NCBI GenBank assembly: GCA_944389595.1
Contig: CALXMY010000009.1
Coordinates: forward strand, 1-41,397
Direction: 5' to 3'
DNA length: 41,397 bases
DNA from: an uncultured Alphaproteobacteria bacterium
GTDB taxonomy: Bacteria; Pseudomonadota; Alphaproteobacteria; Rs-D84
Part shown: positions 24,630 through 33,586 of the stretch, in pieces
Position numbering within the stretch: the stretch's first letter is position 1
How the letters are laid out: the number at the start of each line of letters is the position of its first letter
The notes under the pieces: model-generated
Databases searched by the model: none
The model's input: only the letters and a program-made list of their open reading frames with translations
What the model was told of the DNA's origin: nothing
Translations under genes and position numbers: made by a program

Positions 24630-25097
24630 ATGTTTTATAACATCTTGTTTATAATTTTATTGATTGCGGCATTAATATGCGCATTCGGCATTTCGTATAC
24701 AGATTGGCGACGACGCATAATCCCAGACGTGCTGTTACTGCCATTAATGCTGATTGGATTGATTATCACGAACTTTTTCCCATGGCCCACATCAACCGCC
24801 GACGGCGCAATTGCCGCGGTTTTTGGCTATGCATTGGCCATGATAATCGGTGTCATATTTGATTTTATTAACAAAAATCGCAAACGCCACGATACCCCCA
24901 TCGGCATGGGCGATATAAAATTAATGGTTGTCGGCGGATTATGGTTGGGGGCGACCGGATTGGCCATGGCATTGGTTATTGCATGCATCGCAGGATTAAT
25001 ATGGGGTATACGGAAACAACAAAAATTTATTCCATTTGCACCATTTTTCATTACCGGTGGAATTTTATCTTTAATTGCAACAATGTTTTTGATATAA
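24630..25097 (+). CDS. Prepilin peptidase, short A24 (CpaA/TadV) type
   Basis: 155-aa polytopic aspartic protease that cleaves prepilin leader peptides at the inner membrane. The catalytic pair is D25 in the TDWRRRIIPD motif and D95 in GMGDIKL, the family GxGDxKL. About five to six hydrophobic segments are visible. The N-terminal methyltransferase/zinc region of large PilD-type enzymes is absent, as in Tad-pilus peptidases. AAGGGGG lies about 6 nt before the ATG. No pilin or Tad ATPase gene is in the window. It diverges from gcrA and runs into an operon of exported proteins. Confidence 0.92.
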   Translation: MFYNILFIILLIAALICAFGISYTDWRRRIIPDVLLLPLMLIGLIITNFFPWPTSTADGAIAAVFGYALAMIIGVIFDFINKNRKRHDTPIGMGDIKLMVVGGLWLGATGLAMALVIACIAGLIWGIRKQQKFIPFAPFFITGGILSLIATMFLI

Positions 25098-25098
25098 T
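25070..25098 (+). promoter_or_regulatory. Putative promoter of the exported-protein operon
   Basis: TTTAAT (25070-25075) and TATAAT (25093-25098), 17 nt apart, at the end of the prepilin peptidase gene. The -35 is weak but the -10 is consensus. Confidence 0.4.
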
Positions 25099-25120
25099 AT
25101 AAAAATAATGGGGCACAGAG

Positions 25121-26020
25121 ATGAATGTAAAATCAATTTCCATATTTGCAATGTTTTCATGCACATTGACAACAATGGCCACGGCAACCACATTCCCAAC
25201 GGCAACAACACCGTTTTCGCAATATGGTCAGATACAAAACGTGCAAAATTATTCATCAAATCCATTTTGGAACCCGGACAGTCCGTATAACCAACGTATG
25301 CCCGTGCCGGTATATGTAACCGGTGCCGATGTTGATACATCGGATTGCACCGCGGTTGTCGGGGCATTGGTTGCATCATTTTGCGCGTCACGCAACAATT
25401 GCGCCAACATGGATGTAAACGATGCGCGCCCAACATTAACTGTTCAATTGGCCAGTTTGCCTAATCATAACTATGTCACACCATGTGCCGGATATATTGA
25501 TACCGAATTTGAAAAATATGTTTCACAACATGTTGCCGCCGCACCATCTGGGACACCGGTGGCCTTTCCGGGTGCAACAACACCAAATTCGGATTTAAAT
25601 AAACAACAGTACGAATTTCAAAATCCATACACGCCACAATTACCAACATGGAATGGCGAACCATGGATGCAGGACATGTTAGAACGCAAACAGGAACTGG
25701 AAAATTTACAGGCATCCACTGGCGCGGGCGAAACAAAATTGGCGCGTGCCGAATTTCCAAAAACTGCGGCGGATTTATCATTCACCCAACAAATGGAATT
25801 GGATGCCGCCGGTTATGCACCGTATAAGGGCAAATCTGCATACGAACCGTTAAATATAGAAAGCGAAGAAAAATATCGCCAACGTCAAAATGCATATTGC
25901 AATTCTAAATTGGCAACATTGCGTGTAATTAATTCAAATATACAAATATTACAAAAATGTAAAGCCGATGGCACCGCCTTTGATAAATGTGTCGCACAAT
26001 TACAGGGGGTATATTATTAA
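25121..26020 (+). CDS. Exported protein of unknown function, first gene of operon
   Basis: Not recognised; 299 aa. An N-terminal signal sequence (about 1-23) ends at an AxA-type site before a Thr/Pro-rich stretch. Paired cysteines ([19 protein letters not shown]) suggest disulphides in residues 65-125. The middle is Pro/Gln-rich ([13 protein letters not shown]), followed by a charged helical segment. The end carries three cysteines in a helical stretch ([18 protein letters not shown]). Its stop overlaps the start of the next gene (TAATG), indicating translational coupling. It lies 23 bp after the prepilin peptidase gene. Confidence 0.8.
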   Translation: MNVKSISIFAMFSCTLTTMATATTFPTATTPFSQYGQIQNVQNYSSNPFWNPDSPYNQRMPVPVYVTGADVDTSDCTAVVGALVASFCASRNNCANMDVNDARPTLTVQLASLPNHNYVTPCAGYIDTEFEKYVSQHVAAAPSGTPVAFPGATTPNSDLNKQQYEFQNPYTPQLPTWNGEPWMQDMLERKQELENLQASTGAGETKLARAEFPKTAADLSFTQQMELDAAGYAPYKGKSAYEPLNIESEEKYRQRQNAYCNSKLATLRVINSNIQILQKCKADGTAFDKCVAQLQGVYY

Positions 26021-27423
26021 TGCGTATACAAAACATATTATTTTCTTTCGTTTGTTCGGCATTATTATCCAGTTCTGCGTATTCTTTAGATATATCAAAC
26101 ATAATAAATCCAACAAACTATCAACAACAGTATCATACACAAACATATACAATTGGTGCAGATGGTCTATCTTTGTTGTATCGCGGCAGGGACACGGGTA
26201 TGAAACTATCCGCCCCCGGCCAAGCAGGCTCTACAATTCGTGTTACAGACAATAATATCCCCATCAGGACATACGCTGGTGGCACAACAGGCCCAGGAAC
26301 GGGAACTGGCACCGGCACAGGGACAGGAACAACAGGTACAGGTGGCACCGGTGGCACGGGTGGTACAGGTACCGGCACCGGAACAGGCGGCGGAACGGGG
26401 ACAAACGCTGGTGGCACAACAGGCCCAGGAACGGGAACTGGCACCGGCACAGGGACAGGAACAACAGGTACAGGTGGCACCGGTGGCACGGGTGGTACAG
26501 GTACCGGCACCGGAACAGGCGGCGGAACGGGGACAAACGCTGGTGGCACTGGGAATGGCACGGGTACCGGCAACAGCGCAACCAATACCAATACTGGAAA
26601 TACAGGTGGCGGCAGAACGGGCGTGCGAACAAACTGGTCCAGTATGTCACGCGGCGCAAAAGTGGGGGCCGCACTGGGGGTTGCGGCTGGTGCCGCCGGA
26701 ATTTATGCATCCACAACCGGCAAAGATGAACATGATGGTTGGGATATTGCCGGTGGCGCGGCCAGTGGCGCAATCGCGGGTGCAACAATCGGCAGTATTT
26801 TCCCAGGCATCGGAACCGCACTGGGGGCGGGAATTGGCGCGATTTTTGGCGGCCTTATACCGGGGTCAAAGGTATTTTCAGAAACTGATTGTTTGCGCGA
26901 CCCTGTCACAGGATTATACACATGTTGCAACACAGCCATTCAAAAGGGTGAACGCCAGGTTCCAATTGGTGGGTACATGTTTTGCGGCGTTGACGATCAA
27001 AATGGTTCAAACGTTGCACTGCCACCGGGCGTTCGGCAATGTTTACAGGGCAAAATAAAAGATGAATCCACATGGTCAGACCAGGGTAAAAAATGGTACG
27101 AAGGTGGTTTATGGGTTAATGATTTTTGGCAACCGGAATGTGTGGTTAAATATTGTTCCACCCCACCAACCCAGGGTATCGAGGCATATATTGAATACAT
27201 ACCTGATACACAAAAATTTTGTTGGGAATGGGATTGCATCGATGGTTACACGCGTTCTGGTAACACATGCGTCAATGCGTCCACCAATTCAACCGCAAAT
27301 CCATATACAAATCCTGGGAATCCGAACGCAAACCAATATGATGAATTAATCAAACAATTACAAATACAACGCGACATGATACTCCAGGAATGTGGCAACG
27401 TTTTAAATAACACAATTATTTAA
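26020..27423 (+). CDS. Exported Gly/Thr-repeat protein with glycine zipper
   Basis: Not recognised; 467 aa from the ATG at 26020, with GGGGG upstream. The signal peptide covers about 1-22 (ends SSSAYS). Residues 86-173 are two identical 44-residue Gly/Thr blocks, followed by a Gly/Asn/Thr tail. Residues 211-283 form a glycine-zipper hydrophobic hairpin ([36 protein letters not shown]). The last part is cysteine-rich (TCCNTA, CLQGK, ECVVKYC, CWEWDC) and ends in a helix ([13 protein letters not shown]). The layout suggests an extracellular or membrane-inserting protein. Overlaps at both ends tie it to its neighbours. Confidence 0.82.
   Translation: MRIQNILFSFVCSALLSSSAYSLDISNIINPTNYQQQYHTQTYTIGADGLSLLYRGRDTGMKLSAPGQAGSTIRVTDNNIPIRTYAGGTTGPGTGTGTGTGTGTTGTGGTGGTGGTGTGTGTGGGTGTNAGGTTGPGTGTGTGTGTGTTGTGGTGGTGGTGTGTGTGGGTGTNAGGTGNGTGTGNSATNTNTGNTGGGRTGVRTNWSSMSRGAKVGAALGVAAGAAGIYASTTGKDEHDGWDIAGGAASGAIAGATIGSIFPGIGTALGAGIGAIFGGLIPGSKVFSETDCLRDPVTGLYTCCNTAIQKGERQVPIGGYMFCGVDDQNGSNVALPPGVRQCLQGKIKDESTWSDQGKKWYEGGLWVNDFWQPECVVKYCSTPPTQGIEAYIEYIPDTQKFCWEWDCIDGYTRSGNTCVNASTNSTANPYTNPGNPNANQYDELIKQLQIQRDMILQECGNVLNNTII
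26275..26538 (+). repeat. Two perfect 132-bp tandem repeats
   Basis: 26275-26406 and 26407-26538 are identical as far as read, each encoding 44 residues of Gly/Thr with one GPG and a terminal TNA. A third copy starts at 26539 but diverges after about 11 bp. The period is a multiple of three, so the frame is kept. Confidence 0.92.
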
Positions 27424-29198
27424 TGATGTATTTTTTGAAATTTTTATCGTTTGGTGTAATTACATTCGCCACATGTAATGCATTTTGTGCAACCGCATCA
27501 AACGCCACAATCATCGGGGGTGGGGCGGACGATGTATCAATACCAACCGATGCCGATAATTTCATTCCGGCGGATGTGTTGCTGTATTCCGAACCAAATG
27601 ATACAGAATGCGCCACCGGTATATTTGCCGACGCATTGGTAAAATCATCTGAAAATATTTCAGAAACAGATTCCGAATCAGATATCCAGCAATGGATTTA
27701 TCAAACTTTTGCCGATGCGGATGTTCTGCGTGCGGTATTGGCATGTCCCGAATTTGAAAATCTGGCAGACGACGAAACGATAAAATTCTTGCCAATTTCA
27801 TACAAATTCCCCGGCGGTCGGGAAATTACCATAAATTATGAAACCCAACCAAAAATTTTAAAACAACGCATAACATTGGGCGACAAACGCGATTTGCCAT
27901 CCAATGATCCCAATCCACGCATTGGTCCAAACGACGATGCCATATGGACAAATACCGATCCTGCATGGTACGCAATTATGGTGGTCGAAGCCGGCAGTTT
28001 GGATAATTTTGTCGGACCGGACAAAAACAACACTGTTTCCATGAAATATATAAATGACAATATTGACGCGTTGTTTCCACACGGCAATAAATGTACCAGC
28101 AAATCCGCCTTGGCCGGGAACAAGGAAATGGTGAACGTCGCAATGCACGAAACTGTGAACATGGAAAACGATACAAATGATTATTATGTGGCCGGCGATG
28201 CAAATCTGCAATGGATATCATATATGGAAATTGCGCTGGATGTCGCAATAACCGTTGCCACTGCCGGCGGTGGCACTGTGATTTTGGGCGCGACCAAGGC
28301 CGCCCGCGCATCACGTGCACTGCACGGACTAACATCAACAATGCGTGCGCTGCGCCAAACAGATTCAGTGCGCGATTACATTCGTCTGACCCAACAATAC
28401 GCACGTGCCGCCAATGAACTGCGCAACATCGATCGCGCAACTGATGCCGCCGGTTATGCACGAAAAGCATCCCAGGTCGAAGATTATGCACGTCAAATGC
28501 GCCAAATGGAAAATGCCGATGATAACGTCAAACGATATCGCCAGGCCAGCGAATCTTTTGCATCATTAAATAAATACCGTCGCGCATTACGCAGCCTGCG
28601 CACCCCACAGCGTGGCAACATTATTGCACGCGCGTGGCGAACGATACGTGCGGCAAATACCGGTAACAAAACAATAAAACACGCCGCCAAGGTTGCACGC
28701 AGCAGCACTTTTTCGGGCCGCATACGTGATTGGCTGTTTCAATCCAGTATGCGCAATGCCGGTGCACTGGCAAAATTGGAAAGTGTTGGCGGTTTAATAT
28801 ACGGAGCACTGACGTTTATTGGCGGCATGTATGATTGGACCGAAACCAGCACCGGTGAATTTACCAGTGGAATCGATTTTAAACCGTTAACCTTATTATC
28901 CGCAGATGACCTGCAGGGCCAAGAAAACGTTATTAATCATGGCATGTGGTTGATGTGGGCGGGCGACACATACAGTGCCGCCGATGATGATGCTGCATAT
29001 TTACAGGCGATGGATTTTGCAAATAAATTTCATTACAATCTGGAAACAATCCAGGAAGAAAAAAATGAACACGCATGTAATGTTGACATCTATGTTGTGC
29101 GCCCAATCATTCGCAATCCTGGCACCGATAATGCCGAATTATATTATTTAGTAATGAATGACGAGCCATGGACCACGCGTGATACAACAAACGAATAA
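27423..29198 (+). CDS. Large exported protein of unknown function with two hydrophobic segments
   Basis: Not recognised; 591 aa, third gene of the operon, start overlapping the previous stop. A signal peptide covers about 1-23. Residues 30-270 look globular and acidic, with a few cysteines. A hydrophobic segment at about 275-300 (ALDVAITVATAGGGTVILG) precedes an Arg/Ala-rich helical region (about 300-450). A second hydrophobic segment follows near 463-482 (GGLIYGALTFIGGMYDW), then an acidic C-terminal domain. Two apolar helices around a basic helical region recall pore-forming or pre-toxin segments of secreted toxins, but no toxin motif is seen and this is speculation. Confidence 0.8.
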   Translation: MMYFLKFLSFGVITFATCNAFCATASNATIIGGGADDVSIPTDADNFIPADVLLYSEPNDTECATGIFADALVKSSENISETDSESDIQQWIYQTFADADVLRAVLACPEFENLADDETIKFLPISYKFPGGREITINYETQPKILKQRITLGDKRDLPSNDPNPRIGPNDDAIWTNTDPAWYAIMVVEAGSLDNFVGPDKNNTVSMKYINDNIDALFPHGNKCTSKSALAGNKEMVNVAMHETVNMENDTNDYYVAGDANLQWISYMEIALDVAITVATAGGGTVILGATKAARASRALHGLTSTMRALRQTDSVRDYIRLTQQYARAANELRNIDRATDAAGYARKASQVEDYARQMRQMENADDNVKRYRQASESFASLNKYRRALRSLRTPQRGNIIARAWRTIRAANTGNKTIKHAAKVARSSTFSGRIRDWLFQSSMRNAGALAKLESVGGLIYGALTFIGGMYDWTETSTGEFTSGIDFKPLTLLSADDLQGQENVINHGMWLMWAGDTYSAADDDAAYLQAMDFANKFHYNLETIQEEKNEHACNVDIYVVRPIIRNPGTDNAELYYLVMNDEPWTTRDTTNE

Positions 29199-29205
29199 AT
29201 ACCCG

Positions 29206-29234
29206 TTGTATTTTTTATACATACTGATTATAAT
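29206..29234 (+). promoter_or_regulatory. Promoter of the small exported protein gene
   Basis: TTGTAT (29206-29211) and TATAAT (29229-29234), 17 nt apart, with an AAAGGG site before the ATG at 29258. Confidence 0.55.
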
Positions 29235-29257
29235 ATAAATAAGTCAAAGGGTGTGTC

Positions 29258-29578
29258 ATGATAAAACAAATAATTACGACACTGTGTATAATCTTTATAT
29301 CAACATATGGCGCAAATGCGTACCAATTATTATCGTCCAAGGAATTGGGGCGCGATGATGCAAAAAATCAAACAATTGTTGTAAAATGTACAACAGATAC
29401 GGGCAAAATTTCAAATCAGACATGCACATTGCGCAGATATGTTAAATGTTCTGGCACCGGTGACACGGCAAATTGTACGGGGTGGCAACCATGGATGGAT
29501 TTGCGCACACCCGAAAAGCAATATTCTGATTGGCGCAGTGCGGCATCCGCATGCTGTCGCGCCAAAGGTTTGCGATAA
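29258..29578 (+). CDS. Small exported cysteine-containing protein
   Basis: Not recognised; 106 aa with signal peptide MIKQIITTLCIIFISTYGANA. The mature part (85 aa) has seven cysteines: one early, one in QTCTLRR, one in VKCSG, one in ANCTG, and a CC near the end (SACCRAKGLR), plus charged and Trp residues. It is probably a small disulphide-bonded periplasmic or extracellular protein. It lies 59 bp after the exported-protein operon with its own promoter, and is followed by a terminator. Confidence 0.75.
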   Translation: MIKQIITTLCIIFISTYGANAYQLLSSKELGRDDAKNQTIVVKCTTDTGKISNQTCTLRRYVKCSGTGDTANCTGWQPWMDLRTPEKQYSDWRSAASACCRAKGLR

Positions 29579-29579
29579 A

Positions 29580-29608
29580 ATAAAAAACGCCATTTTGGCG
29601 TTTTTTTA
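29580..29608. terminator. Bidirectional terminator before the tRNA cluster
   Basis: AAAAAACGCCA and TGGCGTTTTTTT flank a TTT-type loop. It ends the plus-strand gene at 29578 and can also end the minus-strand tRNA transcript. Confidence 0.8.
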
Positions 29609-29614
29609 TTACTA

Positions 29615-29691
29615 TGGTGGATGTGATTGGACTCGAACCAACGACCTCTTCGATGTGAACGAAGCGCTCTAGCCAGCTGAGCTACACATCC
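29615..29691 (-). tRNA. tRNA-Val(CAC)
   Basis: 77 nt with CCA encoded. Acceptor GGATGTG/CACATCC. The anticodon stem CTTCG/CGAAG encloses loop TTCACAT, giving CAC. The T-arm has GGTTCGAGTCC. It is the last tRNA of the minus-strand cluster. Confidence 0.93.
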
Positions 29692-29698
29692 AATATTC

Positions 29699-29785
29699 TG
29701 GTGGGGATAGTGGGACTTGAACCCACACGGTTGCAATAACCAAAGGATTTTAAGTCCTCAGCGTCTACCATTCCGCCATATCCCC
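29699..29785 (-). tRNA. tRNA-Leu(UAA)
   Basis: 87-nt class II tRNA with long variable arm and encoded CCA. Acceptor GGGGATA/TATCCCC. The anticodon loop CTTAAAA gives anticodon TAA. T-arm GGTTCAAGTCC. Confidence 0.93.
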
Positions 29786-29840
29786 GAACTTAAAAAGCGG
29801 CATCAAAAACTTCCGTGTTTTTTTGCGCACTAATAAAATT

Positions 29841-29916
29841 TGGTGGAGCTGATGGGACTCAAACCCACGACCTCTACGATGCGAACGTAGCGCTCTATCA
29901 ACTGAGCTACAACCCC
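29841..29916 (-). tRNA. tRNA-Ala(CGC)
   Basis: 76 nt with encoded CCA. Acceptor GGGGTTG pairs with CAGCTCC and gives the alanine-identity G3:U70 pair. The anticodon stem CTACG/CGTAG encloses loop TTCGCAT, anticodon CGC. Confidence 0.94.
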
Positions 29917-29923
29917 AAAACTC

Positions 29924-30010
29924 TGGTGCGGATAAGAGGACTTGAACCTCCAAGGCATCGCTGCCACTAGTACCTGAAACTAGCGCGTCTACCAATTCCG
30001 CCATATCCGC
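29924..30010 (-). tRNA. tRNA-Leu(CAG)
   Basis: 87-nt class II tRNA with long variable arm and encoded CCA. Acceptor GCGGATA/TATCCGC. The anticodon stem CTAGT/ACTAG encloses loop TTCAGGT, anticodon CAG. First gene of the cluster, 7 nt before tRNA-Ala. Confidence 0.93.
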
Positions 30011-30064
30011 AGATGTCAGGTTATATTATAGTATGTTTATACATTTTGCAACAAGAAAATCATT

Positions 30065-30661
30065 TTATCTTACTTCGCAAATATCTTTTTTTGCCAGCGC
30101 GCGTTCCAATGCACGTTCCGGCATAAACCATACCAGCGCAACAATAACATATATCGCCAACGAAACATACGGTTGAATAAATGCAATTGGCACCGCCACC
30201 AGAAATGCCCACATTGAAAACTTTTCACGCCGCCCAGGCCGCAAAATTCGCACCAATAACGCATCTGCATCATGAATACGAAACAAAACTAATTCCAATA
30301 ATCTGTATGATGCAACAACCATAAACAATGCGCCACCATATGCCGCCACCGGCACCGCGGCCGCATGATTTTCATCGACCCATGCCGTAAAAAATGGTAT
30401 TAACGACAACCAAAACAAAAAATTCAAATTGGCCCATAATACAGGACCATTTATCTTGCGCGTCGCCGCCAATAAATGATGATGATTTATCCAAAATATC
30501 GCACCATATATAAAACTTAATACATAACTTAAAAATATTGGTATTAATGGTGCCAATGATTTTACACCTGCATCCATTGGTGCATTCAATTCCAAAACCA
30601 TTATTGTTATAACAACCGCGAACAGTCCGTCACTGAACGCCTCCATTCTGGATTTATTCAT
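30065..30661 (-). CDS. TMEM175-family (DUF1211) membrane protein, probable potassium channel
   Basis: 198 aa, about six membrane helices. The family signature RMEAFSDGLFAVVITIMVLEL in the first helix contains the F-S-D triad (F9, S10, D11) preceded by R5. Bacterial TMEM175 proteins of this size form tetrameric K+-permeable channels. The HHHLL segment after the second helix and a late Pro-rich turn are also typical. It precedes the tRNA cluster on the same strand by 55 nt and diverges from the 906-aa protein gene. Confidence 0.88.
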   Translation of the reverse strand: MNKSRMEAFSDGLFAVVITIMVLELNAPMDAGVKSLAPLIPIFLSYVLSFIYGAIFWINHHHLLAATRKINGPVLWANLNFLFWLSLIPFFTAWVDENHAAAVPVAAYGGALFMVVASYRLLELVLFRIHDADALLVRILRPGRREKFSMWAFLVAVPIAFIQPYVSLAIYVIVALVWFMPERALERALAKKDICEVR

Positions 30662-30764
30662 CGTATTATTCCTGCTATATCAATTTATAATATCACAAAG
30701 ATAAGTTCGAAATCATTCGGATGAAAATCACATTTAAAACAATTGATATATTGTATAAAAACAC

Positions 30765-30794
30765 TTGCCCTGAATTTTGCAATTTTGCTAATAT
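30765..30794 (+). promoter_or_regulatory. Promoter very close to the start of the 906-aa protein gene
   Basis: TTGCCC (30765-30770) and TAATAT (30789-30794), 18 nt apart. The predicted start is near 30801, only about 4 nt before the ATG at 30805, and no proper Shine-Dalgarno spacing is available. Confidence 0.4.
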
Positions 30795-30804
30795 TGAATC
30801 AGGT

Positions 30805-33525
30805 ATGAAAAAGATTTTGCATATCATCGCGGTATTTATTGTCTGCATTGGCGTTGCCAATGCGGCTGTGCGTGATGAAAATGCAACCAATCGCACCGAT
30901 AGCACATTACAAAATACATCGCGCGTGGCATCCAGTCGCGCTGTGACCGGACGCACAAACACATCCGTATCCGGGCGCACGGCAACAACACCCGTTGTTT
31001 CACGCACCGCGCAATCAAACAATAACATATCATCGCCGACACGCGCCAATGCAAACACATCGCGTGTTACTGCGCGTTCGGCGCAAACAATAACACGCGC
31101 AACAACACCGGCACGCGCCGCGACAAATCGCCCCGTAACAACAAGTAATTCTGCACGCGCGGCGGCCCCAACAAAAACAGTTTCACGCGCGGCAACAATT
31201 GATACTGTATCCGATGTAATAACATCAACGCGCACTGGTGCCGAATATGAACAATGTAAAAGCGCATATTTCACATGTATGGATCAATTTTGCCAATTAA
31301 AAAACGACGATTATCGCCGCTGTTCGTGCAGTAATCGTGTATTTGAATTGGCTGAAATTCGCGAAACCATGCAGGATGCCAGCGACCAATTAACCGTCTT
31401 TACCGAAAATCTGGATGTTGTTGGTATGACCGCGGCCCAGGCAACCGCCATGAAAACCGCCAGCGAGGGCGAAAACGCATTAACTTCTGATACATCGGCA
31501 TCAAAGCAATTATTACAGGCCATCATGAATTCAATACGTGGCGACGATGTGTCTGTGGGCGGCAAATATTCCGGATTGAACAGTATTACATTGGCATTTG
31601 ATACGGCCAATGCATTTGGCACGGCGGATTCCGGCCAAATAATCGCATCATATAACGGGCGCAATTTATACGATGCGGTATACCCACAATGTCGCGCGGC
31701 TGTTCGTGCCGACTGCACGGATGCCCAATTGCAACGCGCAATAACGGCATATTTAATGGCGGTTGAACAGGACTGCAACACTGTGCAAACCGCAATCGAA
31801 AATCGACAAAAGGAAATAAAATCTGCCATACGCGAAAGCAGTGCTATGTTGGATTTAGCACGTGTCGAAAATCGTCAAGCACACAATTCCGATGACATGG
31901 CCGCATGCCTGACAAATGTTGAAAACGCCATACTTAGCGAAGAAGTCTGTGGTGCCGGCTATCACAAATGCCTGGACAATGGCGAATTTATTGATGTTTC
32001 CACCGGCGCACCAATTGCGGGTGTTGAAAACTTTTACGAATTGGGCAATCTGTTAAAATTCGCTGATGGGGTTGATGCCGCGGATCAAAAATTGTCCAAA
32101 GTCACATCCAATCGACCATTTGTTAATAATTTTGTAAACCGAGTGAAAAAATTTGCCGAACCTGCGTTGGACAAATGCGTGGAAATTGCCGATGATGTAT
32201 GGGCGGAATATTTGGACAAAGCCATGTTGGACATATATTACGCGCAACAATCCAAAGTTGCAGAAATAAAGCAGGGCTGTTTTGATTTTGTATCTGCGTG
32301 TTATATGAATGGTGACACATCTTTAACGGCCGCCATGGCGGAATTAACCGGCGATGACGCGGTTATTTTGCAACCGGACAAGGTTACATTAAACACCGAA
32401 ATGTGTACTGATTATATTGATTCGTGTAATATGATGTTTTATGAACAAACGGACGGCGAAAATATTATCACTGATTACATCAATAACCGCCAGGATACAG
32501 ACACGTTGACCGCATGCCGCGCGGTTGTTAAACAATGTTTCGATAAATTCGGTGGAACAAATTACGAAAACTTTTATTACCCATACAGCGGATTATTCCG
32601 TACGGGGGCAGCATTGGATTGGTTTACATTATATGAATATACCGACGAAGGTATACCTGACAAGGCCAAACCGGTATCAAAATGTGCGCAACAATTGAAA
32701 AACATATCATCATGCAGTTCACCCGAAATGATGGAGGCAGCATTTGGTGGCTTTGATGTAATAACCGCATCACGTGGCCGATATAATAATACCGCTGTAT
32801 ATTACTTTAACCAAGGCGGCGAATATAACGGTACAAATAAACCAAAACGATATGGTTTATTGGATTCCGATGCAACAGAAGGCATTATCAGCGAGGCAAG
32901 TGATATAGCTGTTACAGGTCGATTGCTGTCGCACCACGTTCCACGACCAACGGGTGTTGCAACCGAAATATATAACCAGGTTGTTGATATTTTAACCACG
33001 CAATGCATAAACGTTCAGGGCCGCTTTCTGGAACTGCAATTCATCAAAACCGATTTGTATAACGAAGATAATTTATGTATTGCTCAATTCAGAAATTCTA
33101 TTGAATATGGTGGTGGCGAAAGCGAAACGGGTACATATTACCCAAGTTTAACCGATGCATATTGTCTGAGCGATGGCGAAAATATGTGTCCACGTGATTA
33201 TGATTTAAATGTTGATACACAATCATGGGGAGCATGTCTGTGTTGGGAAAACGGCGGCCGCCGCAGCAAATATGGGAAAAGTCCAAAATGTATTGCGGGG
33301 ACATATGTTGCCACAAACCCACCACCACAAGACAGGAAGTGCACACAAAATGAAGCGCTTGCCTGCCTGCCCGAAGGTACAGTCCCATCAATAGACAGTT
33401 GGTGCTTGATTGACCCCAGTGCACAAAACCAAGTTTGTCCGTTATCTGGGGGCGAAAAAGACGGTGTATGTGTTGACGCAAATGGCACACCATTACTAAA
33501 TCTGCCCGATGGGTTGGGGGTATAA
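30805..33525 (+). CDS. Very large exported cysteine-rich protein of unknown function
   Basis: Not recognised; 906 aa from the ATG at 30805, where a clear signal peptide begins (MKKILHIIAVFIVCIGVANA). An in-frame ATG at 30721 would bury the signal peptide and is rejected. Residues 21-140 are a Thr/Ser/Arg/Ala low-complexity region. From 150 on it is helical and acidic, with at least five C-x6-C pairs starting at C151, C382, C492, C534 and C571. The last 150 residues are denser in cysteine (CPRDYD, ACLCWENG, CLPEG, CPLSGG). It is probably a disulphide-stabilised surface or periplasmic protein. A strong terminator follows. Confidence 0.82.
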   Translation: MKKILHIIAVFIVCIGVANAAVRDENATNRTDSTLQNTSRVASSRAVTGRTNTSVSGRTATTPVVSRTAQSNNNISSPTRANANTSRVTARSAQTITRATTPARAATNRPVTTSNSARAAAPTKTVSRAATIDTVSDVITSTRTGAEYEQCKSAYFTCMDQFCQLKNDDYRRCSCSNRVFELAEIRETMQDASDQLTVFTENLDVVGMTAAQATAMKTASEGENALTSDTSASKQLLQAIMNSIRGDDVSVGGKYSGLNSITLAFDTANAFGTADSGQIIASYNGRNLYDAVYPQCRAAVRADCTDAQLQRAITAYLMAVEQDCNTVQTAIENRQKEIKSAIRESSAMLDLARVENRQAHNSDDMAACLTNVENAILSEEVCGAGYHKCLDNGEFIDVSTGAPIAGVENFYELGNLLKFADGVDAADQKLSKVTSNRPFVNNFVNRVKKFAEPALDKCVEIADDVWAEYLDKAMLDIYYAQQSKVAEIKQGCFDFVSACYMNGDTSLTAAMAELTGDDAVILQPDKVTLNTEMCTDYIDSCNMMFYEQTDGENIITDYINNRQDTDTLTACRAVVKQCFDKFGGTNYENFYYPYSGLFRTGAALDWFTLYEYTDEGIPDKAKPVSKCAQQLKNISSCSSPEMMEAAFGGFDVITASRGRYNNTAVYYFNQGGEYNGTNKPKRYGLLDSDATEGIISEASDIAVTGRLLSHHVPRPTGVATEIYNQVVDILTTQCINVQGRFLELQFIKTDLYNEDNLCIAQFRNSIEYGGGESETGTYYPSLTDAYCLSDGENMCPRDYDLNVDTQSWGACLCWENGGRRSKYGKSPKCIAGTYVATNPPPQDRKCTQNEALACLPEGTVPSIDSWCLIDPSAQNQVCPLSGGEKDGVCVDANGTPLLNLPDGLGV

Positions 33526-33530
33526 AAACA

Positions 33531-33562
33531 TAAAAAACGCCAAAATAATTTGGCGTTTTTTA
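33531..33562. terminator. Bidirectional terminator after the 906-aa protein gene
   Basis: AAAAAACGCCAAA and TTTGGCGTTTTTT flank loop ATAA. It serves the plus-strand gene and the convergent lpxB. Confidence 0.85.
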
Positions 33563-33586
33563 TTTATAATTTTTTTATGCAACTGT

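Noticed and set aside
26133..26591. Minus-strand Pro/Val-rich open frame across the tandem repeat
   Set aside because: It is the complement of the Gly/Thr repeat, which has a signal peptide, ribosome site and coupled neighbours on the plus strand.
29765..30004. Minus-strand 79-codon frame
   Set aside because: It is a translation of the tRNA-Ala and tRNA-Leu genes.
30721..30804. Upstream ATG for the 906-aa protein
   Set aside because: It would place 28 residues before a textbook signal peptide and lies upstream of the likely promoter.
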